Made by a program: the position numbers and the translations under genes. A stretch of DNA of 64,000 nucleotides from JAXMAZ01 sp046350115 (GTDB lineage: Bacteria; Planctomycetota; Planctomycetia; Gemmatales; Gemmataceae): NCBI GenBank assembly GCA_046350115.1, contig JAXMAZ010000009.1, forward strand, positions 142,354-206,353, written 5' to 3'. Below the pieces are notes generated by a model. That model saw only the letters and a list, made by a program, of their open reading frames with translations. It did not search any database and was not told where the DNA came from. This document shows, one piece after another, positions 16,245 through 24,972 of this stretch; within the stretch, counting starts at the first letter, position 1, and each line of letters starts with the position of its first letter.

Positions 16245-17243
16245 TCACCCCGCCAGGTGCTTGACGATCTGCTCGGTGATGGTGGCCGTCGTCCCGTCCC
16301 CGCCCAGGTCGCGGGTCAGCCCGACCCGCTCCTGCAGCGTCCGGGCCACGGCACGCTCGATCCGCTCGGCCGCCGCCCGCTCGCCCACGTGGTCGAGCAT
16401 CATGGCCGCGCTGCGGACCACCGCGATCGGGTTGGCCAGCCCCTTGCCGGCGATGTCCGGGGCCGACCCGTGGACCGCCTCGAACACGGCGTACTTGGCC
16501 CCCAGGTTGGCCCCCGGCACCACCCCCAGCCCGCCGACCAGCCCGGCGCACAGGTCGGAGATCACGTCCCCGAACAGGTTCTCCGTCACCAGCACGTCGT
16601 ACCGGGCCGGGTCGAGGGCCAGGTCCAGGCAGACGGTGTCGATCGGCCTCTCCTCGAATCGGATGAACGGGTACTCGTCGGCCACCGCCCGGGCGCACTC
16701 CAGGAACAGCCCGTCGGACAGCCGCATCACGTCCGCCTTGTGGCAGAACGTGACCCGGTGCCGGCCGTGGTGGCGGGCCAGCTCGAACGCGAACCGGGTG
16801 ATCCGCTCGCACGCCGGTCGGGTGATGACCCGCAGGCTCTCCACCACCCCGGGGACGACCACGTGTTCCAGCCCGGCGTACAGCCCCTCGGTGTTCTCCC
16901 GCACGACCACCAAATCGACCTTTTCATAGGGCGTCGCCACCCCCGGCAGGGTGCGGACCGGGCGGACGCTGGCGTACAGATCCAGCCCCTGGCGCAATCG
17001 CACGTTGATCGACCGGAACCCCTTGCCGACCGGGGTGGTGCACGGCCCCTTGAGGGCGACCCGGTGCCGGCGGATCAGGTCCAGGGTTTCGTCCGGCAGC
17101 GGCTCCCCGAGCCGCTCGGCCGCCCCCAGTCCGGCCTCGGCCCGGACCCAATCGACGCCGACCCCGGCGGCGGCGATGATGCGGCAGGCGGCTGCCGTCA
17201 CCTCCGGACCGATCCCGTCACCCTCGATCAGCACCACCTTCAT
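16245..17243 (-). CDS. NAD-dependent isocitrate/isopropylmalate-type dehydrogenase
   Basis: A 332-residue canonical beta-decarboxylating dehydrogenase. It keeps EGDGIGPEV at residues 7-15, LYASVRPVRTLPG, RENTEGLYAGLEH, the catalytic CHKADVMRLSDG segment, TENLFGDVISDLCAGLVGG and the adenosine loop AVHGSAPDIAGKG. The RENTEG loop and the length resemble NAD-isocitrate and homoisocitrate dehydrogenases more than leuB-type enzymes, so oxidation of isocitrate to 2-oxoglutarate is the best guess. ATG 17243 is preceded by GGGAGGGG. It is divergent from the caspase-like gene across 151 bases. Confidence 0.9.
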   Translation of the reverse strand: MKVVLIEGDGIGPEVTAAACRIIAAAGVGVDWVRAEAGLGAAERLGEPLPDETLDLIRRHRVALKGPCTTPVGKGFRSINVRLRQGLDLYASVRPVRTLPGVATPYEKVDLVVVRENTEGLYAGLEHVVVPGVVESLRVITRPACERITRFAFELARHHGRHRVTFCHKADVMRLSDGLFLECARAVADEYPFIRFEERPIDTVCLDLALDPARYDVLVTENLFGDVISDLCAGLVGGLGVVPGANLGAKYAVFEAVHGSAPDIAGKGLANPIAVVRSAAMMLDHVGERAAAERIERAVARTLQERVGLTRDLGGDGTTATITEQIVKHLAG

Positions 17244-17394
17244 CGGCCGCCCCTCCCGCGGTGTCGGACTGTAGTCAACATCGGCCGCAGAGGCGCGGGC
17301 GGCAAGCACGGCCGAACCCCGCTGCCCCGCCGCACCGCGTGGGGTAAGATACCCACGAGCCGGACCCGCCCGGCCGGCCTGTGAGGTCCGCCCG

Positions 17395-19464
17395 ATGTCC
17401 GAGACGGTTCGTGCCACCTGCCCCGGCTGCTCGGCGTCGCTGCGGATTCCAGCCGACTGGGCCGGGCGGCCGGTCCGGTGCAAGAAGTGCGGGGCGACGG
17501 TCCGGGCGAAGTCCGGCGGCCGTCCGGCGGCCGCGCCACCGGCCCCGGTGGCGAAACGGGCCGCCCCGCCGACACCCGCGCCCGCCGACCCGCCGGCCGC
17601 GATCCCGGTCGCCGTACCGGCCCCGGTCGCCGACCCGATCCCGGTGCCGCAGGCGATCCCGGTCGCCGCGGAGCCGGCGGGTGCAGAGTTGATCGTCGGC
17701 GACCTGCCCCTCGCCTACGTCCGCCGTCGGTCAGCCCGCCGCGGACCAGTCGCCTGGATCGCCGTCGCTCTGCTGCTGGCCGCCGTGACCGCGGGGGCAG
17801 TATTCGGACTGCCGTACCTGCAGAAGCAGAAAGGCGGCACGGCGGTCGTGACCCCGCCGACGATTCCGACTCAGTCCACGCTCCCCGCCCCAACCGCGGC
17901 CAGGGCCGGCTTCCCCCGACGGATGCTGGTCATCTCGGCCACCCGCTACCTGTACTGCAACCGGCTGGCCGGCGGGACGGACCGAAGCGGCGACCCGGTC
18001 GGGGCGGTCGCCCGGCGGGTGGCGTTCGACTGGCGGGTGCCGCTCGACCCGGCGAACAGCCAGCTCTACGTCCTGAGCGACACCGCGACCAAAGACCCCC
18101 GCCCCTTGCTCAAACCTGTCATTCTGGAGACGCTGGCCGGGTTCTGCGACACCAGCCGGCCGCAGGACCGGGTGGTGATCTATTTCGGCGGGCACGCGGC
18201 CGAGGTGGACGGCAAGCCGTACCTGGTGCCGGCCGAGGGCGATCTGACCGACGCCGCGTCGCTCATTCCGCTGGACGACTTCTGGGCCAAGGTGAAGGCG
18301 TGCAAGGCGGCCCAGCGGGTGGTGCTTTTCGACGTGTGTCGGCTGAACGAGGACGACGACCGGGTCCGTCCCGGCAGCGACCCGATGACCCCGGGGCTGG
18401 AGAAGGCGCTGCTAGCCGCCCCGCCGGGGGTGGAGGTGGTGATCTCGTGCTCGGCCGGGCAGACGGCGGCCGAGTTTCGCCGCCCCCCGGCCTCAGATGT
18501 TAGCGGCAGCCTGTTCCTCAGTTCGCTGAAGCAGGCGCAGACCAAAAAGACCGAGCCGGCGAAGCCGGACGACCTGCTGCCGATCGCCGAGTGGGTGAAG
18601 GCGACCTCCGCCCGAATCAAAGAGGTGGCCGATGCGACCGGCCGCCCGGTCCAGACGCCCAAACGGGCCGGGGAACCGCCGGCCAGCCCGCCGCCGGCCG
18701 ACCCGACCGAGCCGCCGGCCCGGTTCGACTTGCCCGCCCCGCCGAAGGGGGCGTCCCGGGCCGAGGTGGAACAGATCCTCAAGCGGCTGCACCTGCCGCC
18801 GATCCGCGAGGCGTCGTCGGCCGACGACGACCAGACGGAGCTGCTTCTCCCCTTCCCCGCTGAGGTGATGAAGGACTACCGCCCGGACGGCGAAGCGGAC
18901 GGGGACAAGCAGCCGCACCGCAAGGCGGCGGTCGACGCACTCGCCACGATCGACAAGGAGTGGGGGCGGACGTCCACCGCCGGCGTCCGGGGCGGGCTGC
19001 GGTACGAGTTCTCCGGCGAGACGAACGACCGGGTGAAGAAGACCATCGAGCGGGAGCAGGAGGTGCCGGCCCGGGTCATCATCCGGATGGAGCAGACCGT
19101 CCGCCGGCTGGACGAGCTGGCCGACACGCTCGACCAGGAGCCGAGCAAGTACTGGCGGGCGACCTTCCAGTACGCCCGGGCGCAGGCCAAGGCCCGGCTG
19201 GCGTTCATGCACGAGTACAACGTCGCCCTCGGGCTGATCCGCACCGACTCGCTGCCGACGGTGGACGCGAGCAAGGGCCAGGACGGGCTACAGCTCGTTT
19301 CCGTTGAGAAGATGAAGAGCAAGAAGAAGGAGGTCGCGGACGAGGCCAAGGAGCTGTTCGGCAAGATCGCCACGGACCACAAGGGGACGCCGTGGGCGGT
19401 GGCCGCGGCGGCGGGCGCAGGCGGTCGCTCTGGGGCTGGAGTGGCGGCCGTTCGCCCCGGGTAA
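17395..19464 (+). CDS. Membrane-anchored caspase-like protein with N-terminal zinc ribbon
   Basis: A 689-residue protein with three parts. Residues 9-32 form a zinc ribbon (CPGC and CKKC). A Pro/Ala-rich linker leads to one transmembrane helix at about 118-140. A caspase-like domain follows at about 175-370, with YFGGHA (His267) and DVCR (Cys315) in the His-Cys dyad positions of the C14 peptidase clan. The C-terminal about 300 residues are charged and helical. A metacaspase-type protease cutting after basic residues is likely but not proven. ATG 17395 follows GAGGTCCGCCCG. It converges on comEC, separated by a nested palindromic element. Confidence 0.82.
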   Translation: MSETVRATCPGCSASLRIPADWAGRPVRCKKCGATVRAKSGGRPAAAPPAPVAKRAAPPTPAPADPPAAIPVAVPAPVADPIPVPQAIPVAAEPAGAELIVGDLPLAYVRRRSARRGPVAWIAVALLLAAVTAGAVFGLPYLQKQKGGTAVVTPPTIPTQSTLPAPTAARAGFPRRMLVISATRYLYCNRLAGGTDRSGDPVGAVARRVAFDWRVPLDPANSQLYVLSDTATKDPRPLLKPVILETLAGFCDTSRPQDRVVIYFGGHAAEVDGKPYLVPAEGDLTDAASLIPLDDFWAKVKACKAAQRVVLFDVCRLNEDDDRVRPGSDPMTPGLEKALLAAPPGVEVVISCSAGQTAAEFRRPPASDVSGSLFLSSLKQAQTKKTEPAKPDDLLPIAEWVKATSARIKEVADATGRPVQTPKRAGEPPASPPPADPTEPPARFDLPAPPKGASRAEVEQILKRLHLPPIREASSADDDQTELLLPFPAEVMKDYRPDGEADGDKQPHRKAAVDALATIDKEWGRTSTAGVRGGLRYEFSGETNDRVKKTIEREQEVPARVIIRMEQTVRRLDELADTLDQEPSKYWRATFQYARAQAKARLAFMHEYNVALGLIRTDSLPTVDASKGQDGLQLVSVEKMKSKKKEVADEAKELFGKIATDHKGTPWAVAAAAGAGGRSGAGVAAVRPG

Positions 19465-19488
19465 GAAGGGCGACTGAGTTGGTTTTGC

Positions 19489-19756
19489 GTAGGGCGGGTC
19501 AAGCCGGCTCTGCGGCGCCGACCCGCCGGCCCGGGCAGGGACGGGGGAGGGCGAGGCTCCTGCCGAGCCGCCCGCCCGCGGCAATTGCCGCCACACCGGC
19601 CCGGTGGCCGCCACCGGCCTGGCGGGCCACGCCGGCACACACGCTCCCCGGCTCGGCAGGAGCCTCGCCCTCCCCTCGGGAACCCACCGGCCCGGGTGGG
19701 GAGCGGTTGCCGGTCACGGCGGGTCGGCGCCGCAGAGCCGGCTTGACCCGCCCTAC
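19489..19756. repeat. Palindromic element, GTAGGGCGGGTCAAGC family, carrying an inserted second element
   Basis: The outer arms are a perfect 39-bp inverted repeat (19489-19527 and 19718-19756). The interior holds a separate element at 19544-19675. It occupies the gap between the convergent caspase-like gene and comEC; I see no gene within it. A related, more degenerate copy is at 49924-50136. Confidence 0.92.
19544..19675. repeat. Nested palindromic element, AGGGCGAGGCTCCTGCC family
   Basis: Arms 19544-19569 and 19650-19675 are a perfect 26-bp inverted repeat identical to the arms of the element at 16047-16174. It lies wholly inside the outer element, which implies it inserted second. Confidence 0.9.
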
Positions 19757-19760
19757 ACCG

Positions 19761-19908
19761 TCACTGCCGCCGTTTCACCACCAGCGTTTCCCGACCCCGG
19801 AACGTTTCGGCCACGACCCCGGTGCGGTGACACCGGACCGTCACCGCACCGTGTGTGAACGTGTCCCAGACCGCTGCCCCGGTGGCGTCCGCCGGGCCGA
19901 CCGAGTTC
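19761..19908 (-). other. Out-of-frame C-terminal end of ComEC
   Basis: In the next minus-strand frame this segment reads NSVGPADATGAAVWDTFTHG and continues to ETLVVKRRQ before a TGA at 19761-19763. This resembles the usual ComEC tail, which the in-frame product lacks. One base appears to be missing in the G/C run at 19908-19914. Confidence 0.65.
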
Positions 19909-22285
19909 CCCGGGCCGGCCCGCGGCTCACCACCACCAGCCCCGGCGACGCCCACTCGACCAGCCGTCGGGGCAGGGCCGCCCGGCTGCCGTGATGCGGG
20001 GCGAGCAGCACGTCTACCGGGACCGGCGGCCGGTCGAGCACCCAGGCGGTGCCGACTTTCTCCAGGTCTCCGGTCAGCAGCAGGTTCCGCCCCGCGTACC
20101 GGACGTGCAGTACCAGGCTCCGTTCGTTCTCCGTCCCCGGCGGGCCGGCCGGCGGCGGGTGCAGAACCTCCAGTTCCACGCCCCCGGCCGTGAACCGCTG
20201 ACCAACGGACGCCACCCGCCGCGGCACCCCAGCTTTTTCCAGCGCGTCCAATGTCACGGCCACTTCGACTGTCGGCTTGTCCGCGAACGACGGGGTGAGC
20301 GTCACCTGCCCGACGGGGAACCGGCGAACCAGCTCCGCCACCCCGTTGAAGTGGTCGGCGTCGGCGTGCGACACGAACAGCTCGTCAATCCGACGGATGC
20401 CGCTGTGCCACAGGTACGGGGCGACCACCCGCCGGACGACGGCCGGCCCCGCGGTACTGCCGGCGTCGTAGAGCAGGCACCGGCCGTCTGGCGTCTCCAG
20501 CACCGCACACCCGCCGTGCCCGACGGACAGGAACGTGACCCGCAACTCGTCCGGCGTGCCCGACCTCGGCCACAGAACTGCGACCGCCACCCACGCCGCC
20601 AGCCCAGCCGCGGCTTTCAGCCGAACCGACGGCCCGACGAGAACGACAACGGACACGCCGAAGTAGAAGCCAATTAGCCACCACAGCGGCGGCCCGGGCA
20701 GGTAGACCGCGCCGCCGGGCAGGGCGTCCGCGAATCGGACCAGCCGCCCGCACCCGTCCAGCGACAGACCAGTGAGGAGGGCGAACGGAGCGGCCACCGG
20801 CCCGAGCGGTGACACCAGGATGAGCAGGAACCCGGCGACCAGGGCGACGGACGTGAGCAGCACGACCGGCGGGCCGATCAGCACGGCCACCGGGGAGACG
20901 ATGTTCTGCTCGGCGAGCAGCAGCGGCAGGTTCGCCGCCCAGATGACGAGAGACACCAGGTAGGCAACGGCCACCGCCCGTCCCGCCGCCCGGATCAGCC
21001 GTACCGGGATCGGCCGGCTCTCCTCCACGAGTTGTTCCAGCGGGGTCAGAAGCCGCGGCCGGACCCACCGGCCCACGCCCCAGACCAAGACGAACACGGA
21101 GAGGAAGCTCAGCTTGCACCCGAGGGAGAACGGGTCGGCCGGGTTCAGGACGAGCACCGTGAGCCAGCCGAGGGCGAAGGCGTTCGCCGGCAAGTTCCGT
21201 CGGTGCAGGACGAGCGCCCCGCAGACGGCCACCGTCATCGCCGCCGCCCGCACGCCGCTCGGCCGCAGCCCGGTCAGCACCGCGTACCCCACCACCAGCC
21301 CGACCACCAGCCACGCCCCGCGCGCCCGCCGGACATCGGCCGCCCGCAACAGCAGCCAGACGAACCCACCGAGGACGGCCAGGTGCTGCCCCGAGATGGC
21401 GAGCGCGTGGACCACCCCGGTGCGGATGTATGCATCCCATTCGGCCCGGTCCATCGCCGTTCCGTCTCCGAGCAGCAGGGCGGCCGCCGGGCCGACCTGC
21501 CGGTCCGGCAGGTGGTCGGCGAGCGCGGCTAGGGCGTTCCGCCGGGCCGCGAACACGACCCCGTCCGCCGACCAATCAGCGCCGCCGACCCGGGTCACGC
21601 CGGCCGCCGTGTCGGTGATGCGAACCTCCGCCCGGATGCGCTGGTCGAGCAGGGCACCGGCGTAGTCAGGCTCACCCGGGTTGCCCGGCGACCTTGGGCG
21701 GGAGAGCAGGCCTACGAGTTCGACGGAATCGCCCGCCCGCAGCCCGAGCAGGGGCGGCGAGCCGGACACGTCCGCCGGCCGCTCGACCGTGAGCCGCGCC
21801 AGCCCGGAGGCCGGCAGCCAGCCGCCGTCCTTCCCTTCGATGCCAGTGGCCCGCAGCGTCGCCGCATCCCGGTCGTGCCGGGCGGCCGGACCGGCGAGCG
21901 GGTCGGCCTTCGGGGCGTATCGGGTCACCGGGTCGTCGGTGAGTGTGGCTCGCAGTCGGCACAGTCGCGGCTCCGGCGTGGCGTACTCGCCGACGTCGTC
22001 GGGCGGGAAGTCGCACCGGTGGGCGTGGTGGTGGGCCGCGGCCAGACCGGCGACCGCGAGCCAAACGGGCAACGGGGACCGCCGAGATACGGCCCACACG
22101 ACCACGCCGACACCGGCCGCCGCCAGCCCGGTGGTGGTGGTGACGCCGACGTACCGGTCGGCGATCAGCCCCAGTGTCGCGGCCAAGGCGACCGGAATCA
22201 GTGGCGCCCGGGCGAACTCCGTCCACGGCGGGGCGGGGCGCGGCGGGTCGTCCGGGTCGGGCGGGGGCATCGGACCGGTCATCAT
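19841..22285 (-). CDS. comEC: ComEC/Rec2 family DNA-uptake channel, probably frameshifted at its 3' end
   Basis: An 814-residue polytopic membrane protein. Order: N-terminal hydrophobic and DUF4131-like region (about residues 25-230), competence transmembrane domain (about 240-550, HALAISGQHLAVLGGFVWLL, GLRPSGVRAAAMTVAV), and a metallo-beta-lactamase-like domain (about 560-790) with VSHADADHFNGV, LLTGDLE and LLAPHHGSR. The family moves single-stranded DNA into the cytoplasm during transformation. The last about 15 residues (TRSARRTPPGQRSGTRSHTV) look unlike any ComEC tail, while the adjacent frame supplies a fitting one. A palindromic element lies just upstream of the start. Confidence 0.88.
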   Translation of the reverse strand: MMTGPMPPPDPDDPPRPAPPWTEFARAPLIPVALAATLGLIADRYVGVTTTTGLAAAGVGVVVWAVSRRSPLPVWLAVAGLAAAHHHAHRCDFPPDDVGEYATPEPRLCRLRATLTDDPVTRYAPKADPLAGPAARHDRDAATLRATGIEGKDGGWLPASGLARLTVERPADVSGSPPLLGLRAGDSVELVGLLSRPRSPGNPGEPDYAGALLDQRIRAEVRITDTAAGVTRVGGADWSADGVVFAARRNALAALADHLPDRQVGPAAALLLGDGTAMDRAEWDAYIRTGVVHALAISGQHLAVLGGFVWLLLRAADVRRARGAWLVVGLVVGYAVLTGLRPSGVRAAAMTVAVCGALVLHRRNLPANAFALGWLTVLVLNPADPFSLGCKLSFLSVFVLVWGVGRWVRPRLLTPLEQLVEESRPIPVRLIRAAGRAVAVAYLVSLVIWAANLPLLLAEQNIVSPVAVLIGPPVVLLTSVALVAGFLLILVSPLGPVAAPFALLTGLSLDGCGRLVRFADALPGGAVYLPGPPLWWLIGFYFGVSVVVLVGPSVRLKAAAGLAAWVAVAVLWPRSGTPDELRVTFLSVGHGGCAVLETPDGRCLLYDAGSTAGPAVVRRVVAPYLWHSGIRRIDELFVSHADADHFNGVAELVRRFPVGQVTLTPSFADKPTVEVAVTLDALEKAGVPRRVASVGQRFTAGGVELEVLHPPPAGPPGTENERSLVLHVRYAGRNLLLTGDLEKVGTAWVLDRPPVPVDVLLAPHHGSRAALPRRLVEWASPGLVVVSRGPARGTRSARRTPPGQRSGTRSHTVR

Positions 22286-22299
22286 GCCCGGTAGCCGGT

Positions 22300-22460
22300 A
22301 GTGTCTCAGTTTGGTGTTTGGTCCCCTCCCCCCTTGTGGGGGAGGGTGAGGGTGGGGGGTCGGGACGGCCTGCCACTCCGCTGACTCCGGACCGGGCGGG
22401 AGCGCTGACCCCCACCCTCACCCTCCCCCTCAAGGGGGGAGGGGACCAAACGGAGACACT
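22300..22460. repeat. Palindromic element with G-rich/C-rich arms
   Basis: The outer ends AGTGTCTC (22300-22307) and GAGACACT (22453-22460) are inverted. Inside, GGTCCCCTCCCCCCTT and GGGGGAGGGTGAGGGTGGGG pair with their complements at 22408-22448. It lies in the divergent gap between comEC and aroB, where it could influence either promoter. Confidence 0.85.
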
Positions 22461-22537
22461 ACCCGGTCGCCGGTCGGGTCGCAACTGGCGGCCGGTTCCC
22501 CCTGGGCGATTCGCCCTCGCATCGCTCAAATGCCGAC

Positions 22538-23620
22538 ATGGCTTCCGTTCGCGTCAACCTCGGCCCGCGGTCTTACCCCATCGCCCTGGCGTCCGGCGAC
22601 ACGACCGCGGTCGGCCCGTTCGCCCGGCAGGTGGCCCCGCGGGCGAACGCCGCCCTGGTCGTCACCGATACCAACGTCGAACCCCACGCCGCCGCGGTCG
22701 GCCGGTCCCTGCTCCAGACCGGGGTGCGGGTCGGGTTCGCGGTGGTCCCGGCCGGAGAAGGGTCCAAGTCGCTCGACCTGGCCGGGCAGCTCTACGACTC
22801 CCTGGCCGACGTGCCGGCCGACCGCAACACCCTGGTGGTGGCCGTCGGCGGCGGGGTGGTCGGGGATCTGGCCGGGTTCGCCGCCGCCACCTACAACCGC
22901 GGCCTGCCGCTGCTGATGGTGCCGACCACCCTGCTGGCGATGGTCGACTCGTCGGTCGGCGGGAAGGTCGGGATCAACCACCCGAAGGGGAAGAACCTGA
23001 TCGGGGCGTTCCACCAGCCGGCCGGGGTGTGGGTGGACACCGGCTACCTGGCCACCCTGCCGGACCGGGAGTACCGGAGCGGGCTGGCCGAGGTGGTCAA
23101 GTACGGGGTCATCCTGGACGACGAGTTCTTCCGGTTCGTCGAGTCCAACCCGGACGCTGTGCTGGCCCGCAACCCGGCCCATCTGGACCACGTGGTCGCC
23201 CGGTCGTGCCGGCTCAAGGCGGACGTCGTGGAGCAGGACGAGCGGGAGGAGACCGGGCAGCGGGCCGTCCTGAACTACGGGCACACGTTCGCCCACGCCT
23301 TCGAGACGGTGGCCGGGTACGGGGCGTGGCTGCACGGCGAGGCGGTGGCCGCCGGCATGGTGTGCGCCAGCCGGCTGGCCGAGAAGCTGGGGCTGGTGCC
23401 GGCGGGCGTCACCGAGCGGCAGGTGGCTGTGCTCGCACGGCTCGGGCTGCCGACCGCCCCTCTGGCCGGTTGGCCGGAGGACGACCTCGTCGAGGTGATG
23501 CGGCGGGACAAGAAGGCGAAGGCCGGCCGGCTGCGGTTCGTCCTGCCCCGGCGGATCGGATTCGTCGAGCTGATCGACGACGTACCGGAGGCGCTGGTCC
23601 GTGAGGTGCTCCGGCCGTGA
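22538..23620 (+). CDS. aroB: 3-dehydroquinate synthase
   Basis: A 360-residue shikimate-pathway enzyme that converts DAHP to 3-dehydroquinate with catalytic NAD and zinc. Signatures: GEGSK (73-77), the NAD loop GGGVVGD (104-110), VPTTLLAMVDSSVGGKVGIN (128-147), AEVVKYG, and metal-binding NYGHTFAHAFE and HGEAV. The length fits the family. Its stop codon overlaps the GTG start of the next gene (GTGA), so the two are translationally coupled. Related sugar cyclases (2-epi-5-epi-valiolone synthase, EboD) share these motifs, but aroB is most likely. Confidence 0.95.
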   Translation: MASVRVNLGPRSYPIALASGDTTAVGPFARQVAPRANAALVVTDTNVEPHAAAVGRSLLQTGVRVGFAVVPAGEGSKSLDLAGQLYDSLADVPADRNTLVVAVGGGVVGDLAGFAAATYNRGLPLLMVPTTLLAMVDSSVGGKVGINHPKGKNLIGAFHQPAGVWVDTGYLATLPDREYRSGLAEVVKYGVILDDEFFRFVESNPDAVLARNPAHLDHVVARSCRLKADVVEQDEREETGQRAVLNYGHTFAHAFETVAGYGAWLHGEAVAAGMVCASRLAEKLGLVPAGVTERQVAVLARLGLPTAPLAGWPEDDLVEVMRRDKKAKAGRLRFVLPRRIGFVELIDDVPEALVREVLRP

Positions 23621-24885
23621 CCGAGTGGCTGGCCGGGTGGCTATACCGGCGGCGGAAGTGGGGGGCCGTGGCCGCCGCTCTGGTCTGGGCGACCTGGGCC
23701 GGCAGCCTGCTCCTCGGCGACGGCACGTTCGACGTGACCGGCCGGCTGATCCACACCGACCACCTCGCCTTCTACACCCCCGCCCGGCTGATCCGCGAGG
23801 GGCGGTCCGCCGACGTGTACGACCACGCGGCGGTGGCCGAGTACCAGGCCAGGCTGTTCCCGCCGGGGAAATGGGCCGGGCTGGAGGCGTTCCGCAACCC
23901 GCCGTTCTACGCGCTGTTGTACCGGCCGACGGCCGGCTGGTCCTACCCGGCCAGCGCCTGGTTCTGGACCGGGGTTTCTGCAGTCGCCTTAGTGCTCGGC
24001 GTTCACTGGCTGGGGGCGTCCAGGCCGTGGGCCGCGATCGGCTGGGCGGTGTGTTTCGTGCCCGTGTTCGCGGTCTTCAACTACGGGCAGAACAGCCTCC
24101 TCAGCTTCGCCGTGCTGGCCGCAACGTATCGGCTGCTGAACCGCGGACACCGGTTCGCCGCCGGGCTGGTCGCCGGACTGCTCTGGTTCAAGCCGCCGCT
24201 ACTGCTAGGGCTGGTCATCTGGGGGCTGCTCGACCTCCGGCGGCTGTGGCCGGCGGCGGCCGGGGTGATGGTCACGGGCGCCGCCCTGACGGCCGGCACC
24301 TACCCGCTGCTGCCCGAAGCGTGGCGGGCGTTCTTCGCCACCCTGCGGGACAACGCCGCGTTCAGCGACTTCGACCAGTGGAAGGTGCACACCCCGCGGG
24401 CGTTCTGGCGGATGCTTCTCCCCGGGCTTGGGGCGGCGGCGACCGGCTTATGGCTCGTCACGTCTATGGCCGGGATGCTGCTGTTCGTCCGGGTGTGGCG
24501 GGCCAACCGCGACGACGCGCCGGTGCTGTTCGGGGCCGCTACCCTGCTCATGCTGTGGGTCTCCCCGCACGCCCTCATCTACGAGTGGGCGGTCGCCTTC
24601 ATCCCCGCCGTCCTCTGGTGGCAGGCCCGGCCGGCCTTGCGGGACCGCTGGCTGGTGTTATTCGCGGCCGGGTGGGCGGTACTCTTTATGAGCACCGACG
24701 CCGGCATGTGGCAGGAGTGGGTGCAGACGCGATGGCTCGGGGTCGAGCGGCCGGTGATCCTGCAACTGAGCGTGCCGGTGGTCGGCTGGATCGGGTGGCG
24801 GGCGGCAGGTCTGCTCGCCACGGGGGTCGGATCGCGCGGCCAGACCGACGTCGAACTGACTGCGGCGACGTCTCCGGCTCCTTGA
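23617..24885 (+). CDS. GT87-like polytopic membrane glycosyltransferase (DUF2029)
   Basis: A 422-residue integral membrane protein with about nine hydrophobic helices. Landmarks are AFYTPARLIREGRSADVYDH near residue 55, FRNPPFYALLYRPTA near 90, NYGQNSLLSFAVLAATY near 150 and KPPLLLGLVIWGLL near 190. This layout fits the GT87/DUF2029 group, which transfers sugars from polyprenyl-phosphate donors on the outer face of the membrane. The acceptor is unknown. The GTG start overlaps the aroB stop. The inositol-3-phosphate synthase gene follows, making a link to inositol lipid or glycan synthesis possible but speculative. Confidence 0.8.
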   Translation: MTEWLAGWLYRRRKWGAVAAALVWATWAGSLLLGDGTFDVTGRLIHTDHLAFYTPARLIREGRSADVYDHAAVAEYQARLFPPGKWAGLEAFRNPPFYALLYRPTAGWSYPASAWFWTGVSAVALVLGVHWLGASRPWAAIGWAVCFVPVFAVFNYGQNSLLSFAVLAATYRLLNRGHRFAAGLVAGLLWFKPPLLLGLVIWGLLDLRRLWPAAAGVMVTGAALTAGTYPLLPEAWRAFFATLRDNAAFSDFDQWKVHTPRAFWRMLLPGLGAAATGLWLVTSMAGMLLFVRVWRANRDDAPVLFGAATLLMLWVSPHALIYEWAVAFIPAVLWWQARPALRDRWLVLFAAGWAVLFMSTDAGMWQEWVQTRWLGVERPVILQLSVPVVGWIGWRAAGLLATGVGSRGQTDVELTAATSPAP

Positions 24886-24972
24886 CCGTATCGCCGGCCG
24901 GCCTGACAATAGCGGTATAGGTTGACAGCACTCCCGCCCCGGCCTCCCGTTTCGGTCCGTCCCAAGGTTTCC

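Noticed and set aside
22538..23620. EboD-type cyclase instead of AroB
   Set aside because: Motifs and length fit 3-dehydroquinate synthase, and no other ebo genes (EboA, EboC) are nearby.
24882..24920. TTGACC and TATAGG as a promoter for the inositol-phosphate synthase
   Set aside because: The spacing of 28 bases between the two hexamers is too long for a sigma-70 promoter.
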